Below are positions 18,335-27,498 of a DNA stretch of 64,000 nt, in pieces. Source of the stretch: Paenibacillus odorifer (lineage in GTDB: Bacteria > Bacillota > Bacilli > Paenibacillales > Paenibacillaceae); NCBI RefSeq assembly GCF_000758725.1, contig NZ_CP009428.1, forward strand, positions 310,001 through 374,000, written 5' to 3'. A program made the position numbers and the translations under genes. Every line of letters begins with the position of its first letter. Positions within the stretch are counted from its first letter, which is position 1. Below the pieces are notes generated by a model. The model searched no databases. It worked only from the letters and a program-made list of their open reading frames with translations, and was not told the origin of the DNA.

Positions 18335-19789
18335 ATGGGACATTCAACCATTTATCCAACTGGAGCAACCGTATATAACTCTGACAAAGCCTGGAGTGGC
18401 TATACTGTATTTCAAGCTGGTGAAGAAGGTGTTGTACTGATAGATATGAACGGTAAAGAGGTGCATTTGTGGAAGGGGCTGCTTGGATTTCCGGCTAAAA
18501 TCTTCCCGGGTGGTTATGTGCTGGGCAGCACAGGAAGAAGAGATCCCAAATTCGGCATACAGGATAATGTAGATCTGGTACAGGTGGACTGGGATGGGAA
18601 CATCGTGTGGAAATATAACAGCTATGAACATATAGAAGATCCGGGTTATGAACCCCTCTGGTATGCCCGCCAGCATCATGACTATCAGCGCGAAGGCAAT
18701 CCGGTCGGATATTTTGCACCAGGGCTTGAACCCAAGGTAGACAGTGGCAAAACGCTAATTCTTGCTCACAAAAATATCTACAATCCTCAGATCTCCGACA
18801 AACAATTGCTTGATGACACGATCCTTGAGGTGGACTGGGAGGGGAATATCGTCTGGGAGTGGGCTCCAAATGAACATTTTGATGAGCTAGGCTTTGATGA
18901 AGCTGCCAAAAATGTACTATTCCGTGATCCTAACTCACGCTCTTTCGGAAATCTAGGTGGCGGTGTTGGGGACTGGCTGCATATCAATTCGGCTTCTTAT
19001 GTAGGACCCAATAAGTTTTACGATGCAGGTGACGAGCGTTTCCATCCGGATAACGTGATCTGGGATGCGCGGGAAGCAAATATTATTGCGATAACGGATA
19101 AGCGTACCGGAGCCATCGTTTGGAGAATCGGTCCGGATTACTCGCTGCCAGAAGTGAAGCATATCGACTGGATCATTGGCCAGCATCATGCGCACATCAT
19201 TCCGAAAGGTTTGCCGGGAGAAGGTAACTTACTTGTATTCGATAACGGGGGCTGGGGCGGTTATGGTCTTCCAAATCCATCTTCTCCTTTTGGGCAAAAA
19301 AATGCACTCCGCGACCACTCGCGAATTCTGGAGATTAATCCCGTGACCCTTGAGATTGAGTGGCAATATACAGCGGCAGAAGCTGGTTTCTCTGTCCCAA
19401 CCGATTCTTATAAATTCTACAGTCCATATATCAGCTCAGCTCAACGGCTTCCGAATGGCAACACCTTAATTACAGAAGGTTCTAACGGCAGACTCTTTGA
19501 GGTTACGCCAGAACATGAACTGGTATGGGAATATATCTCGCCATTTACGGACTCCAGAAATACCAACATGGTCTATCGTTCCTACCGTGTGCCTTATGCC
19601 TGGGTACCACAGCTGGAAACGCCAGTTGAACAAGCGATTGAGCCAATAGACGTAACGCAGTTCAGAGTCCCGGGGTCTGCACCTAAAGGATCGGATTCTG
19701 TGGTAAGTGTGGCGACAACCCTGCCCTTTGTTGAAGGAGCTGCTTGTGTGGCGACGACGGATGAAGGCAGCAGCCGCAAGGTAAATTAA
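18335..19789 (+). CDS. Arylsulfotransferase (ASST family)
   Basis: 484 residues. Repeated propeller-blade motifs (VLIDMNGKEVHLWKG, ILEVDWEGNIVWEW, LFEVTPEHELVWEY) and paired histidines (ARQHHDYQ, GQHHAHIIP) match the beta-propeller arylsulfotransferase family, in which a catalytic His is transiently sulfated while sulfate moves from one aryl ester to another phenol. No signal peptide is visible, whereas the characterised enterobacterial enzymes are periplasmic, so this one should be cytosolic unless exported otherwise. AGGAGAG precedes the ATG. Co-transcription with a sulfonate/taurine-type importer suggests scavenging of organic sulfate. Confidence 0.85.
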   Translation: MGHSTIYPTGATVYNSDKAWSGYTVFQAGEEGVVLIDMNGKEVHLWKGLLGFPAKIFPGGYVLGSTGRRDPKFGIQDNVDLVQVDWDGNIVWKYNSYEHIEDPGYEPLWYARQHHDYQREGNPVGYFAPGLEPKVDSGKTLILAHKNIYNPQISDKQLLDDTILEVDWEGNIVWEWAPNEHFDELGFDEAAKNVLFRDPNSRSFGNLGGGVGDWLHINSASYVGPNKFYDAGDERFHPDNVIWDAREANIIAITDKRTGAIVWRIGPDYSLPEVKHIDWIIGQHHAHIIPKGLPGEGNLLVFDNGGWGGYGLPNPSSPFGQKNALRDHSRILEINPVTLEIEWQYTAAEAGFSVPTDSYKFYSPYISSAQRLPNGNTLITEGSNGRLFEVTPEHELVWEYISPFTDSRNTNMVYRSYRVPYAWVPQLETPVEQAIEPIDVTQFRVPGSAPKGSDSVVSVATTLPFVEGAACVATTDEGSSRKVN

Positions 19790-19811
19790 CAAATTTGAGG
19801 AGATGTGTCGG

Positions 19812-20852
19812 TTGAAAAAATCATGGATCAGCTCAAGCTTTCTGCTCTTATCTTTATCAGTGGTTATCCTTTTATCGGGCTGCAGCTCCAAGGGCGATGC
19901 GGCTGCCTCTAATGCCTCTAAAGAGGGAGCGGCGAACAGCAAAGATGAGATATTAAAGATAAAAATTGCTGACATCAATACGAATCCCACTTTTCGGGTG
20001 GCATTAGATAAAGGCATCTTTGCCAAACACGGGATTGACGCTGAACTAGTCAACTTTGGTTCCCCTGCGGAAGGTGTAAATGCCCTTTTTATTAAACAGG
20101 TGGATGTGGCTTTCGGGGCAGACTTCCCCTTGCTGAACGCAGTGGCGAAGGGCGATTATGCTATTATCGCCTCGGCGGGATTAGCGACTGATGAAGCGTC
20201 CACTGAATGGAAATTGTTCGTACAGGACGATATTCAGAAGGCTGAAGACTTGAAGGGAAAGAAGCTGAGTTTCATACGCGGCACCTTCATTCCGTATCTT
20301 TGGGATGAATATTTGAAAGAGCATAATGCCGCTCTCAGTGATGTGGAGTTAATAGGACAGGGTGCCTTTGATGAAGCTTATATCGCTTTGAAGCAAGGTG
20401 CTGTGGATGGAGCATGGTTTTATGGTTCGGTTCTGAATGATAAGCTCTATGCGCTTAAAGGTGTTCATGAACTGACGGATATGTCTAAAACCACGGTTCG
20501 ATTGGGGATGGGGATTGTAACGGGAAATGATTTTGCGGCTAAGAATCCGCAAGGTATAGCGAATTTCCTAGCAGCGGTGGATGAAGCTGGAGCCTATGCT
20601 CAGGCTCACCCAGATGAGGTTGCTGATCTGATGTATAAGGAAGTGAAGCAGCCTAAGGAATCTACGATAAAAGACCTGCCGAATAATCCGTGGGCACTAG
20701 GATTTACTCAAGCAGCGTATGACAGTTTGACCAAGCAGAAGAAATATATGGTCGACAACGGAATCATCGAGAAGGATTTCGATCTGGATAGCAAGCTGAA
20801 TCTTGAGCCGCTGGCGAAGGCATTGCCAGAAGAGGTTACGTACAAGAAATAG
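19812..20852 (+). CDS. Substrate-binding lipoprotein (SsuA/TauA/NMT1 type)
   Basis: About 346 residues. TTG start with GAGGAG nine bases upstream; an ATG at 19803 is too close to that site. The signal peptide ends in lipobox LLSGCSS. The mature part has the family's pattern: IKIADINTNPTFRVALDKG, IFAKHGIDAELVNFGSPAEG and VDVAFGADFPLLNAVAKGD. It should deliver an organosulfur or related compound (sulfonate, sulfate ester, taurine-like) to the permease two genes downstream. Nitrate or pyrimidine precursors are other ligands within the family. Confidence 0.88.
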   Translation: MKKSWISSSFLLLSLSVVILLSGCSSKGDAAASNASKEGAANSKDEILKIKIADINTNPTFRVALDKGIFAKHGIDAELVNFGSPAEGVNALFIKQVDVAFGADFPLLNAVAKGDYAIIASAGLATDEASTEWKLFVQDDIQKAEDLKGKKLSFIRGTFIPYLWDEYLKEHNAALSDVELIGQGAFDEAYIALKQGAVDGAWFYGSVLNDKLYALKGVHELTDMSKTTVRLGMGIVTGNDFAAKNPQGIANFLAAVDEAGAYAQAHPDEVADLMYKEVKQPKESTIKDLPNNPWALGFTQAAYDSLTKQKKYMVDNGIIEKDFDLDSKLNLEPLAKALPEEVTYKK

Positions 20853-20864
20853 GGGGAGTTCAGA

Positions 20865-21641
20865 ATGTCATTACCTGCTAAGCAGCATACCATTCATATT
20901 GAGCAGCTCCGTAAAAGCTACAGCGAACCAACTGCTGGGGACATTCACTACATTATAAAAGATGTAGATCTCGTAATTAAAGGTGGGGAATTCTTCGTTC
21001 TGCTTGGGCCGAGTGGTTGCGGGAAATCAACACTGCTGAATATGATCGCCGGGTTTGTCTCCAAATCCGGTGGGCATCTACGGGTGGATAATGTAGAGGT
21101 GAATAAGCCCGGCAGAGATCGGGCGGTTGTGTTCCAGCAGGCGGATTCCTCCTTATTCCCTTGGTTAACCGTCCGGCAGAATGTGGAGTTCGGATTGCGG
21201 ATGAAGAAAATCGCAAAGGCGGAACGGCACACAATATCGGATAGGTTCATCGGGCTTGTTGGGCTGAACGGGCATGAGGAGAAGTTCCCGAAGGAGCTGT
21301 CTGGGGGTATGAAGCAGCGTGTTCAGCTGGCTCGGGTGCTGGCGAATGATCCAGCGATTCTGCTAATGGATGAGCCATTTGGTGCGCTGGATGCGATGAC
21401 GCGCCGAACGATGCAGAAGGAATTGGTCAACATTTGGCGCCAGACACATAAGACGGTGATTTTTGTAACTCATGATATTCAGGAGGCGTTATTGCTGGGA
21501 GAACGAATTGGCATTATGTCAGTAGGACCGTCCTCTAATATTACAGATATTTATGACAATACACTGCCGTATCCGCGGGACGTAACCTCACCGGAATTCT
21601 ACTCGTTATACAATCAAATTCAAGGTCATTTCGAAGAATAG
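20865..21641 (+). CDS. ABC importer ATP-binding protein (SsuB/TauB type)
   Basis: 258 residues with Walker A (GPSGCGKST), Q-loop (VVFQQADSSLFPW), signature (LSGGMKQRVQLAR), Walker B (ILLMDEPFGALD) and H-loop (VTHDIQEALLLG). The Q-loop with FPW and the GGMKQR signature are typical of nitrate/sulfonate/taurine importers. A GGGGGAG ribosome site precedes the ATG. It starts 12 bases after the binding-protein gene and ends 15 bases before the permease ATG. Confidence 0.93.
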   Translation: MSLPAKQHTIHIEQLRKSYSEPTAGDIHYIIKDVDLVIKGGEFFVLLGPSGCGKSTLLNMIAGFVSKSGGHLRVDNVEVNKPGRDRAVVFQQADSSLFPWLTVRQNVEFGLRMKKIAKAERHTISDRFIGLVGLNGHEEKFPKELSGGMKQRVQLARVLANDPAILLMDEPFGALDAMTRRTMQKELVNIWRQTHKTVIFVTHDIQEALLLGERIGIMSVGPSSNITDIYDNTLPYPRDVTSPEFYSLYNQIQGHFEE

Positions 21642-21656
21642 GATAGGGTGAGACAG

Positions 21657-22436
21657 ATGAGGAAATGGGTGGAGAAGAAGTGGGTTTCCGTAACCCTTCT
21701 ATGGATTACCGCGCTCTGCGTCTGGCAGCTTGGAGCTGTAATCTATGGCCCCGATGTGATCCCCGGACCATGGAGTACACTTAAGGGCGGACGGGAGCTG
21801 CTGGAAGACGGAACCTTGCTGCAATATATAGGGATTAGCTTTTATCGGGTGCTCATTGGTTGGGTACTCGGCAGTTTACTGGCGATTCCAGTAGGACTAA
21901 TCATTGGGAAGGTGAACTTGATCCGTATTTTTGCGGAGCCTTTCCTGAACTTTATCCGTTTTATCCCGCCGATTGCATTCATTACTTTGTTCCTAGTATG
22001 GTTTGGTATTGGGGAGCAGTCGAAGATTGCGTTAATTATGTACGCTACCTTTTTTATCGTGGTGCTGAATACTTTAACCGGTGTGATGTCCGTGGAAGAG
22101 GACAAAATCCGCTCAGCCCGCAGTATGGGCGCCAGTGAGTGGCAAATTCTGATTCATGTGGTCGTTCCGGCGACGATTCCTTATATTTTTACGGGTATCC
22201 GCTTAGCGATGGGCACCTCATATATGGCGATTATCGGCGCGGAAATGATTGCTTCGAACGAAGGCGTAGGTTATCTGATCTGGAATTCCCGGTTGTTTTT
22301 CCGTACGGATTGGATCTTTGTCGGGTTGTTCTGCCTTGGCTTTATGGGCTTCTTTACGGATCGGCTTTTTGGCTGGTTCGGTAAGAAGGTGCTTTACAGA
22401 TACGGTGTTGTCAGTGTGGCAGCGCGTAGACGGTAG
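21657..22436 (+). CDS. ABC importer permease (SsuC/TauC type)
   Basis: About 259 residues with six membrane segments. The coupling loop reads ARSMGASEWQILIHVVVPA, and GTSYMAIIGAEMI is the family's typical later motif. The ATG at 21657 has AGGGTGAG just upstream, and a GTG nine bases earlier is in frame. It completes the importer and the operon, ending before a bidirectional terminator. Confidence 0.92.
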   Translation: MRKWVEKKWVSVTLLWITALCVWQLGAVIYGPDVIPGPWSTLKGGRELLEDGTLLQYIGISFYRVLIGWVLGSLLAIPVGLIIGKVNLIRIFAEPFLNFIRFIPPIAFITLFLVWFGIGEQSKIALIMYATFFIVVLNTLTGVMSVEEDKIRSARSMGASEWQILIHVVVPATIPYIFTGIRLAMGTSYMAIIGAEMIASNEGVGYLIWNSRLFFRTDWIFVGLFCLGFMGFFTDRLFGWFGKKVLYRYGVVSVAARRR

Positions 22437-22452
22437 TTATATTCATACATGT

Positions 22453-22483
22453 AAAACTGCCTGGAAATGTCGGGCAGTTTTTT
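22453..22483. terminator. Shared terminator of convergent units
   Basis: AAAACTGCC / GGGCAGTTTT arms with a nine-base loop and a T-run. On the minus strand it overlaps the end of the next gene. Confidence 0.85.
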
Positions 22484-23249
22484 ACTTGGACTGAAGTTTA
22501 TACGAATATTTCTTGTCATTGTAAGTAAATTGGATGGAATCCAGTGATGAGGGATTAAGAGAATAATCATTTATTTTTTCTTTGTTGCCAGTCAGAAGAT
22601 TATAAATATAAACTTCGTAACTATAGCTACCATCTGCGTTTCCAGGAAGTATGGAAACCGATAGATAAAGTTTTTCTTTTTCATCAACTGCATAACTATA
22701 AAATTTACCTCCAGATGAATGGAATTGAGCAATTTCTTTATTAGATGTTGGATCGTCTACTTTCATCACCCAAGCTTGTTCTCGTATCGGCTGAGCTCCA
22801 TCAGTGAAAATGGAAAAGGTATGATAGAGGATATAATCATCTAATCCAAAAACGCCGCTAACCACCAGAACAGCATCGCCATCATTTAAAGGTAACGTCA
22901 ATAGCTTCTTGGACTTTTCTACAGCTAGTGATTTTTCATTAGGAGAACTTAAATAGAAAGTGAATGGCTCTGTTGGAAAATAAAATGGATTTGCTTCTGT
23001 TCCAGGGGCAATGCTCATTTTTGGAGCTGGCAACCATGCGATACCGGCAGAGGTTTTGACAGCGTAGTTGTATTGTTCTGTATTCTGATCACGTAATGGG
23101 AGGGTGTAAAGATCACTGTTTATTTGAATGATTTTATTACTTGTATCTGGCGTGTTATTTTTAGGAGGAGTAGCTGCATTGTTGCAAGCTGAGATAAGCA
23201 AAGTACATAGAAATAAACCTGTTACCATCTGAATTTTTGTAAACGGCAT
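22482..23249 (-). CDS. Lipoprotein of unknown function
   Basis: 255 residues with signal peptide and lipobox (LCTLLISACNN) followed by a short Pro/Asn-rich spacer. The mature part looks beta-rich (YAVKTSAGIAWLPAP, FTFYLSSPNEK, YSYEVYIYNLLTGNKEK) with many Tyr/Ser residues, which might form a small propeller or sandwich. It stands alone between two convergent or divergent units. No family recognised. Confidence 0.72.
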   Translation of the reverse strand: MPFTKIQMVTGLFLCTLLISACNNAATPPKNNTPDTSNKIIQINSDLYTLPLRDQNTEQYNYAVKTSAGIAWLPAPKMSIAPGTEANPFYFPTEPFTFYLSSPNEKSLAVEKSKKLLTLPLNDGDAVLVVSGVFGLDDYILYHTFSIFTDGAQPIREQAWVMKVDDPTSNKEIAQFHSSGGKFYSYAVDEKEKLYLSVSILPGNADGSYSYEVYIYNLLTGNKEKINDYSLNPSSLDSIQFTYNDKKYSYKLQSK

Positions 23250-23529
23250 TTTTCAAGCTCCTCTGAGGGTCATTTCTTATTATGAATAAATACTACTATA
23301 CATCAGTAAAGTTCTATTTTAGTGTAATTAATGTAATTATTTTCATAAAAATATTTCTAAGGGAAACGGCGGTCATCTAAAAAAGACGACAGGTCGTTTC
23401 TTTTTATTTACAAATATTCCTATTCTCCTTAATGCCGCGAAAATAGTACACGCCTATACTGCAATTGGGTGCCTAACAGTTGGAGCATAAAGAAGCCCGC
23501 AAATAAGAAATAGGAGTGAAGGGGAAATC

Positions 23530-24642
23530 ATGAAAAAAGGGATCAAAAATCAATTATCAATGGGTCTAATGTTATCCTTGCTCGTCCTGTTGCTTGCTGC
23601 TTGTGGAAATTCAGCCAAGGCTGAAGAAACAACGAATGGAAAGGCTGGCACCAAAGAATTAAGTCTGACTGAGATCGAGAGTAAAGCTAAAGAAGAGGGC
23701 AGTATCGTCAGTGTAGGAATGCCGGATTCTTGGGCGAACTGGAAAGATACATGGAGTGATATGGACAGTAAGTATGGTCTTACACATTCGGATACCGATA
23801 TGTCGAGCGCGGAGGAAATTGCCAAGTTTGATGCGGAAAAAGACAAACCAACGGCCGACATCGGAGATGTGGGGATTGCGTTTGGATCGGTTGCCGTGGA
23901 GAAAGGGGTAACACAGCCTTATAAAACATCCTACTGGGATGAAATCCCTGATTGGGCTAAGGACAAGGACGGAAATTGGATCGTAGGCTATCAAGGCACC
24001 ATCTCTTTTCTGACTAACACTAAGCTCGTGGCGAATCCGCCGAAGAGCTGGGAAGATCTGAAGAACGGCAATTACAAAATCATCGTTGGTGATGTAACCA
24101 AAGCTGCTCAAGCACAGATGGCTGTATTGGCCGCAGCGATTGCCTTTGGTGGCGACGAGTCGAACATTGAACCAGGGATTGCTTTTTTCGAGGATTTAGC
24201 TAAAAAAGGACGTCTCTCCAATGCAGAGGCTTCCCTTGCCAACATTGAAAAAGGTGAAGTGGAAGTTACCCTGCTGTGGGATTTCAACGCTTTGAACTAT
24301 AGAGACCAGATCAACAAAGATGGCTTCGCTGTAGCCATTCCACAAGAAGGTAGTGTCGTGAGCGGGTATGCCACGATCATCAACAAATATGCGCCGCATC
24401 CTAACGCGGCGAAGCTTACACGCCAATACATCCTTAGTGATGAAGGACAGATTAATCTTGCCAAAGGTTACGCTCGTCCGATCCGTGACAGTGTAACGTT
24501 GCCGGATGATGTTGCAGCTAAGCTGCTACCAAAAGAAGAATATGTCAACGCTAAGCCTGTTGGTGATTACAAGGTATGGGAAGAGACGGCAAAAACCATT
24601 CCTCAATTGTGGCAGGAACGTGTGCTTGTACATTTGAATTAG
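23530..24642 (+). CDS. ABC substrate-binding lipoprotein (iron/thiamine/2-aminoethylphosphonate-type family)
   Basis: 370 residues with lipobox LLLAACGNS. After KAKEEGSIVSVGMPD the protein follows the AfuA/ThiB/PhnS-like binding-protein layout, including PTADIGDVGIAFGS, YQGTISFLTNTKLV and a late LPKEEYVNAKPVGDY. It lacks an obvious tyrosine cluster typical of ferric-binding proteins. The operon ends with a phosphatase-superfamily enzyme, so a phosphonate or phosphate ester is a reasonable ligand, by inference. The hairpin after this gene may raise its expression relative to the membrane subunits. Confidence 0.88.
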   Translation: MKKGIKNQLSMGLMLSLLVLLLAACGNSAKAEETTNGKAGTKELSLTEIESKAKEEGSIVSVGMPDSWANWKDTWSDMDSKYGLTHSDTDMSSAEEIAKFDAEKDKPTADIGDVGIAFGSVAVEKGVTQPYKTSYWDEIPDWAKDKDGNWIVGYQGTISFLTNTKLVANPPKSWEDLKNGNYKIIVGDVTKAAQAQMAVLAAAIAFGGDESNIEPGIAFFEDLAKKGRLSNAEASLANIEKGEVEVTLLWDFNALNYRDQINKDGFAVAIPQEGSVVSGYATIINKYAPHPNAAKLTRQYILSDEGQINLAKGYARPIRDSVTLPDDVAAKLLPKEEYVNAKPVGDYKVWEETAKTIPQLWQERVLVHLN

Positions 24643-24670
24643 TATTCATTTCTCCCCAAAAAAGAAGCAG

Positions 24671-24705
24671 GGCGCCTTCGTCATGATGCCGTAAGGCGCC
24701 TTTGT
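24671..24705 (+). terminator. Intercistronic hairpin, partial terminator
   Basis: GGCGCCTT (24671-24678) pairs with AAGGCGCC (24693-24700), followed by only a short T stretch. It lies between the binding-protein gene and the permeases. Such hairpins often limit read-through or protect the upstream mRNA. Confidence 0.65.
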
Positions 24706-24733
24706 TCTATTCCCGCGACAAGGAGCGAGTAAG

Positions 24734-25654
24734 ATGAAACAAAGAAGCCGCGGTGTGATCCTGGCACTTATTCCATTTGCACTAATGGTGTTAGCCTTTC
24801 AACTGGTACCTATAATATCCATGCTGACGGGAAGCTTACGCACAGCGGACGGAACGGGATTTACGTTAGGCAATTATCTGCATGCGTTGCAAAGTGCCTA
24901 TTACATGCAGGCGATTAAGAACAGTCTGCTAATCTCCATAACCTCAAGTCTGATAGGGATCATTATCGGACTTTTTTGTGCTTATTGCATTACCCGGTTT
25001 ACCCCGAGAGTACGCGATAGACTTCTAATGCTGTCGAATATGACCTCTAATTTCGCAGGTGTTCCGCTGGCGTTTGCTTATATCATTTTGCTCGGAAATA
25101 ATGGGGTGTTTACACTCTTATTTAAACAGTGGGGCTGGAGTGTTTTTGCCGATTTTGATCTATATAGCTGGTCAGGTCTAATACTGGTGTATGTATACTT
25201 TCAGGTTCCGTTAGCCTTATTGCTTTTGTACCCGTCCTTTTACGGAATCCGTGAGCAGTGGAGAGAGGCAGCGTCTTTACTGGGGGCTGGGCCTTGGCAG
25301 TTCTGGAAGACGATTGGCCTGCCTATTCTAACTCCAGCGATCTTTGGCACACTTGGAATTCTTTTTGCTAATGCAATGGGTGCTTATGCCACGGCTTACG
25401 CATTGGTTGGCGGAAATTACAATCTGTTGGCGGTACGTATCGGTTCACTGGTTGCCGGAGATGTGGTTACACAGCCACAAATGGGGAGTACGCTTGCTGT
25501 TCTTCTTGGTCTGACTACGATTTTGGCGGTTTATCTGAACCATTTAATGGTGCGGCGCGCGGAGAGGTTCGGAACGAAAGCGCTCAGTAAACCGGATGTG
25601 AAAACCACAGCTCCCCGGCGTTTATGGACAGCTCGTGAGGAGGTAGGGCAATGA
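24734..25654 (+). CDS. ABC importer permease (first membrane subunit)
   Basis: 306 residues with six membrane helices and a coupling loop (REAASLLGAGPWQFWKT). AAGGAG precedes the ATG. Length and the extended, charged C-terminus (ALSKPDVKTTAPRRL) fit the PotB/ThiP/PhnU-like group. It overlaps the next permease gene by four bases (ATGA), so translation is coupled. Confidence 0.9.
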   Translation: MKQRSRGVILALIPFALMVLAFQLVPIISMLTGSLRTADGTGFTLGNYLHALQSAYYMQAIKNSLLISITSSLIGIIIGLFCAYCITRFTPRVRDRLLMLSNMTSNFAGVPLAFAYIILLGNNGVFTLLFKQWGWSVFADFDLYSWSGLILVYVYFQVPLALLLLYPSFYGIREQWREAASLLGAGPWQFWKTIGLPILTPAIFGTLGILFANAMGAYATAYALVGGNYNLLAVRIGSLVAGDVVTQPQMGSTLAVLLGLTTILAVYLNHLMVRRAERFGTKALSKPDVKTTAPRRLWTAREEVGQ

Positions 25655-26454
25655 ATATACGCAAAGCAGGCTTCGCTCCACGCACCTTCATGCTGCTGCT
25701 CATGGTGTATTTGCTGCTTCCTCTTTTGGCGACGGGTATTTATGCTTTTGCACAAGACTGGCAGAATACCCTGCTGCCCCGAGCTTGGACCTTGAATTGG
25801 TTTGGGGAAATGTTTGAGGATATTCGCTTTCTGGAGGCGCTTTGGACCTCGCTTTATTTATGCCTGATCAGCGTGGTGCTGAGTCTGGCCGTGATGCTGC
25901 CAGCTGTTTTTGTCATCACCCTCTATTTTCCGCGCTGGGAGAGCTTTATGAAAGGTATTGTTGTTTTGCCTTATGCGGTGCCTGGTGTTGTGGCTGCGGT
26001 AGGTCTTATTCGTACCTATTCCTCTGGTCCTTTTGATATCGCTGGAACAGCGTATTTATTGGTGGGCGCATATTTTGTGGTCATCCTTCCCTATATGTAT
26101 CAGGGCATTCGCAATAGTCTGTTAACGGTTAATGCCGTAGAACTGCTGCATGCTGCGGAGCTGCTTGGTGCCCGCCGAAGAACGGCCTTCTTGAATGTGA
26201 TTTTGCCTAATATATGGCCTGGGGTTATCGTCTCTACACTGTTATCATTTTCAGTTCTATTCGGCGAATTTGTTCTTACGAACATGTTAGTTGGCGGACA
26301 TATTCAGACGATTCAGGTATATCTATATCAAAGGGTTGGTGAAAGTGGACATTTGGCCAGTGCGATTGCGATCTCTTATTTTCTGTTTATTCTAATTCTT
26401 TCGATGGTACTAATGAAGCTCGGTAAAAAGATGGGGGGAGGTATTAAGGGATGA
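25651..26454 (+). CDS. ABC importer permease (second membrane subunit)
   Basis: 267 residues with six membrane helices. The coupling loop is ELLHAAELLGARRRTAF. It overlaps both neighbours by four bases, which points to a single tightly coupled transcript. The pair of separate permeases distinguishes this importer from fused FbpB/ThiP-type permeases. Confidence 0.9.
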   Translation: MNIRKAGFAPRTFMLLLMVYLLLPLLATGIYAFAQDWQNTLLPRAWTLNWFGEMFEDIRFLEALWTSLYLCLISVVLSLAVMLPAVFVITLYFPRWESFMKGIVVLPYAVPGVVAAVGLIRTYSSGPFDIAGTAYLLVGAYFVVILPYMYQGIRNSLLTVNAVELLHAAELLGARRRTAFLNVILPNIWPGVIVSTLLSFSVLFGEFVLTNMLVGGHIQTIQVYLYQRVGESGHLASAIAISYFLFILILSMVLMKLGKKMGGGIKG

Positions 26455-27494
26455 ATGATTATCTAAAGCTGCAGGGTGTACGCAAAATGTTTGGGAATAC
26501 CTGTGTGTTAGACAATGTTGATTTGGAGATCCGTGAAGGTGAGCTTGTGACACTGCTAGGCCCCTCCGGTTGTGGAAAAAGCACATTGCTACGCTGCATA
26601 GCCGGTCTTTCAGAGCTGGATGGCGGCAGAATTCTTTTGGAAAATAAAGATCTGGGAAGTTTGCCGCCCCGTAAGCGCGAGGTAGGAATGGTGTTTCAGT
26701 CTTATGCCTTGTTCCCCAATCTGACGGTGAGCCAAAATATCGAGTATGGAATGAAAATGCGGGGACTATCGAAATCAGCCCGCCATCATCGCTGCGCGGA
26801 ATTGCTGGCATTGGTCGATCTGGAGGATAAACGGGATGTATATCCGCAGTCCCTCTCTGGTGGACAGCAGCAGCGGGTAGCGCTGGCTCGTTCTCTAGCG
26901 GTGCAGCCCAAAGTATTGCTGCTGGATGAACCCTTAAGCGCACTAGATGCTAAGATACGCAAGAATTTACGTGCTGAAATCCGTGATATTCAAAAAAGGT
27001 TTAACATGACGACACTATTCGTGACGCATGATCAGGAGGAAGCACTGATTCTTTCTGACCGCATCTGTATTATGAATGGTGGCCGGATTGTGCAGGATGG
27101 CACACCTGAGGGGTTGTACTCCGCACCACGAACAGAGTTCGTTGCCCGGTTTATGGGCAGTTACAATGTATTGACCCGATCAGAAGTGATGACGTTGTTC
27201 CGGGGGATAGATAGCACGAAGGACCGATTTGCTATTCGGCCTGAGGCGGTTACGCTGCTGCATGAGGGCGCGGGACTTCACGAGGTTGCTGCCGGACTGC
27301 AACTGGTGGATGGCATCATTAAATCTGTCTCCGTATTGGGCAATATTGTTAGGTGTACGGTAGAGGTGGAAGACATTTCTTTAACGGTTGATCTTTTAAA
27401 TGACGGACGCTGGCTGAGGCTGGTGGAAGGGGCTAACGTCACCTTGGCTCTGAACCCTTCTGAGCTGCTGCATCTGGAACGAGAGGGAGCGTAA
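26451..27494 (+). CDS. ABC importer ATP-binding protein (PotA/FbpC-like)
   Basis: 347 residues: Walker A (GPSGCGKST), Q-loop (VFQSYALFPNL), signature (LSGGQQQRVALAR), Walker B (VLLLDEPLSALDAK), H-loop (VTHDQEEAL). After residue 240 a TOBE-like regulatory domain follows (FAIRPEAVTLL, then VDGIIKSVSVLGNIVRCTV). It powers the two upstream permeases. The next gene starts only four bases after the stop, so the hydrolase belongs to the same operon. Confidence 0.93.
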   Translation: MNDYLKLQGVRKMFGNTCVLDNVDLEIREGELVTLLGPSGCGKSTLLRCIAGLSELDGGRILLENKDLGSLPPRKREVGMVFQSYALFPNLTVSQNIEYGMKMRGLSKSARHHRCAELLALVDLEDKRDVYPQSLSGGQQQRVALARSLAVQPKVLLLDEPLSALDAKIRKNLRAEIRDIQKRFNMTTLFVTHDQEEALILSDRICIMNGGRIVQDGTPEGLYSAPRTEFVARFMGSYNVLTRSEVMTLFRGIDSTKDRFAIRPEAVTLLHEGAGLHEVAAGLQLVDGIIKSVSVLGNIVRCTVEVEDISLTVDLLNDGRWLRLVEGANVTLALNPSELLHLEREGA

Positions 27495-27498
27495 TAAG

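Noticed and set aside
23380..23410. Terminator near ACGACAGGTCGT
   Set aside because: The stem is only four to five pairs and does not follow a gene in the right orientation.
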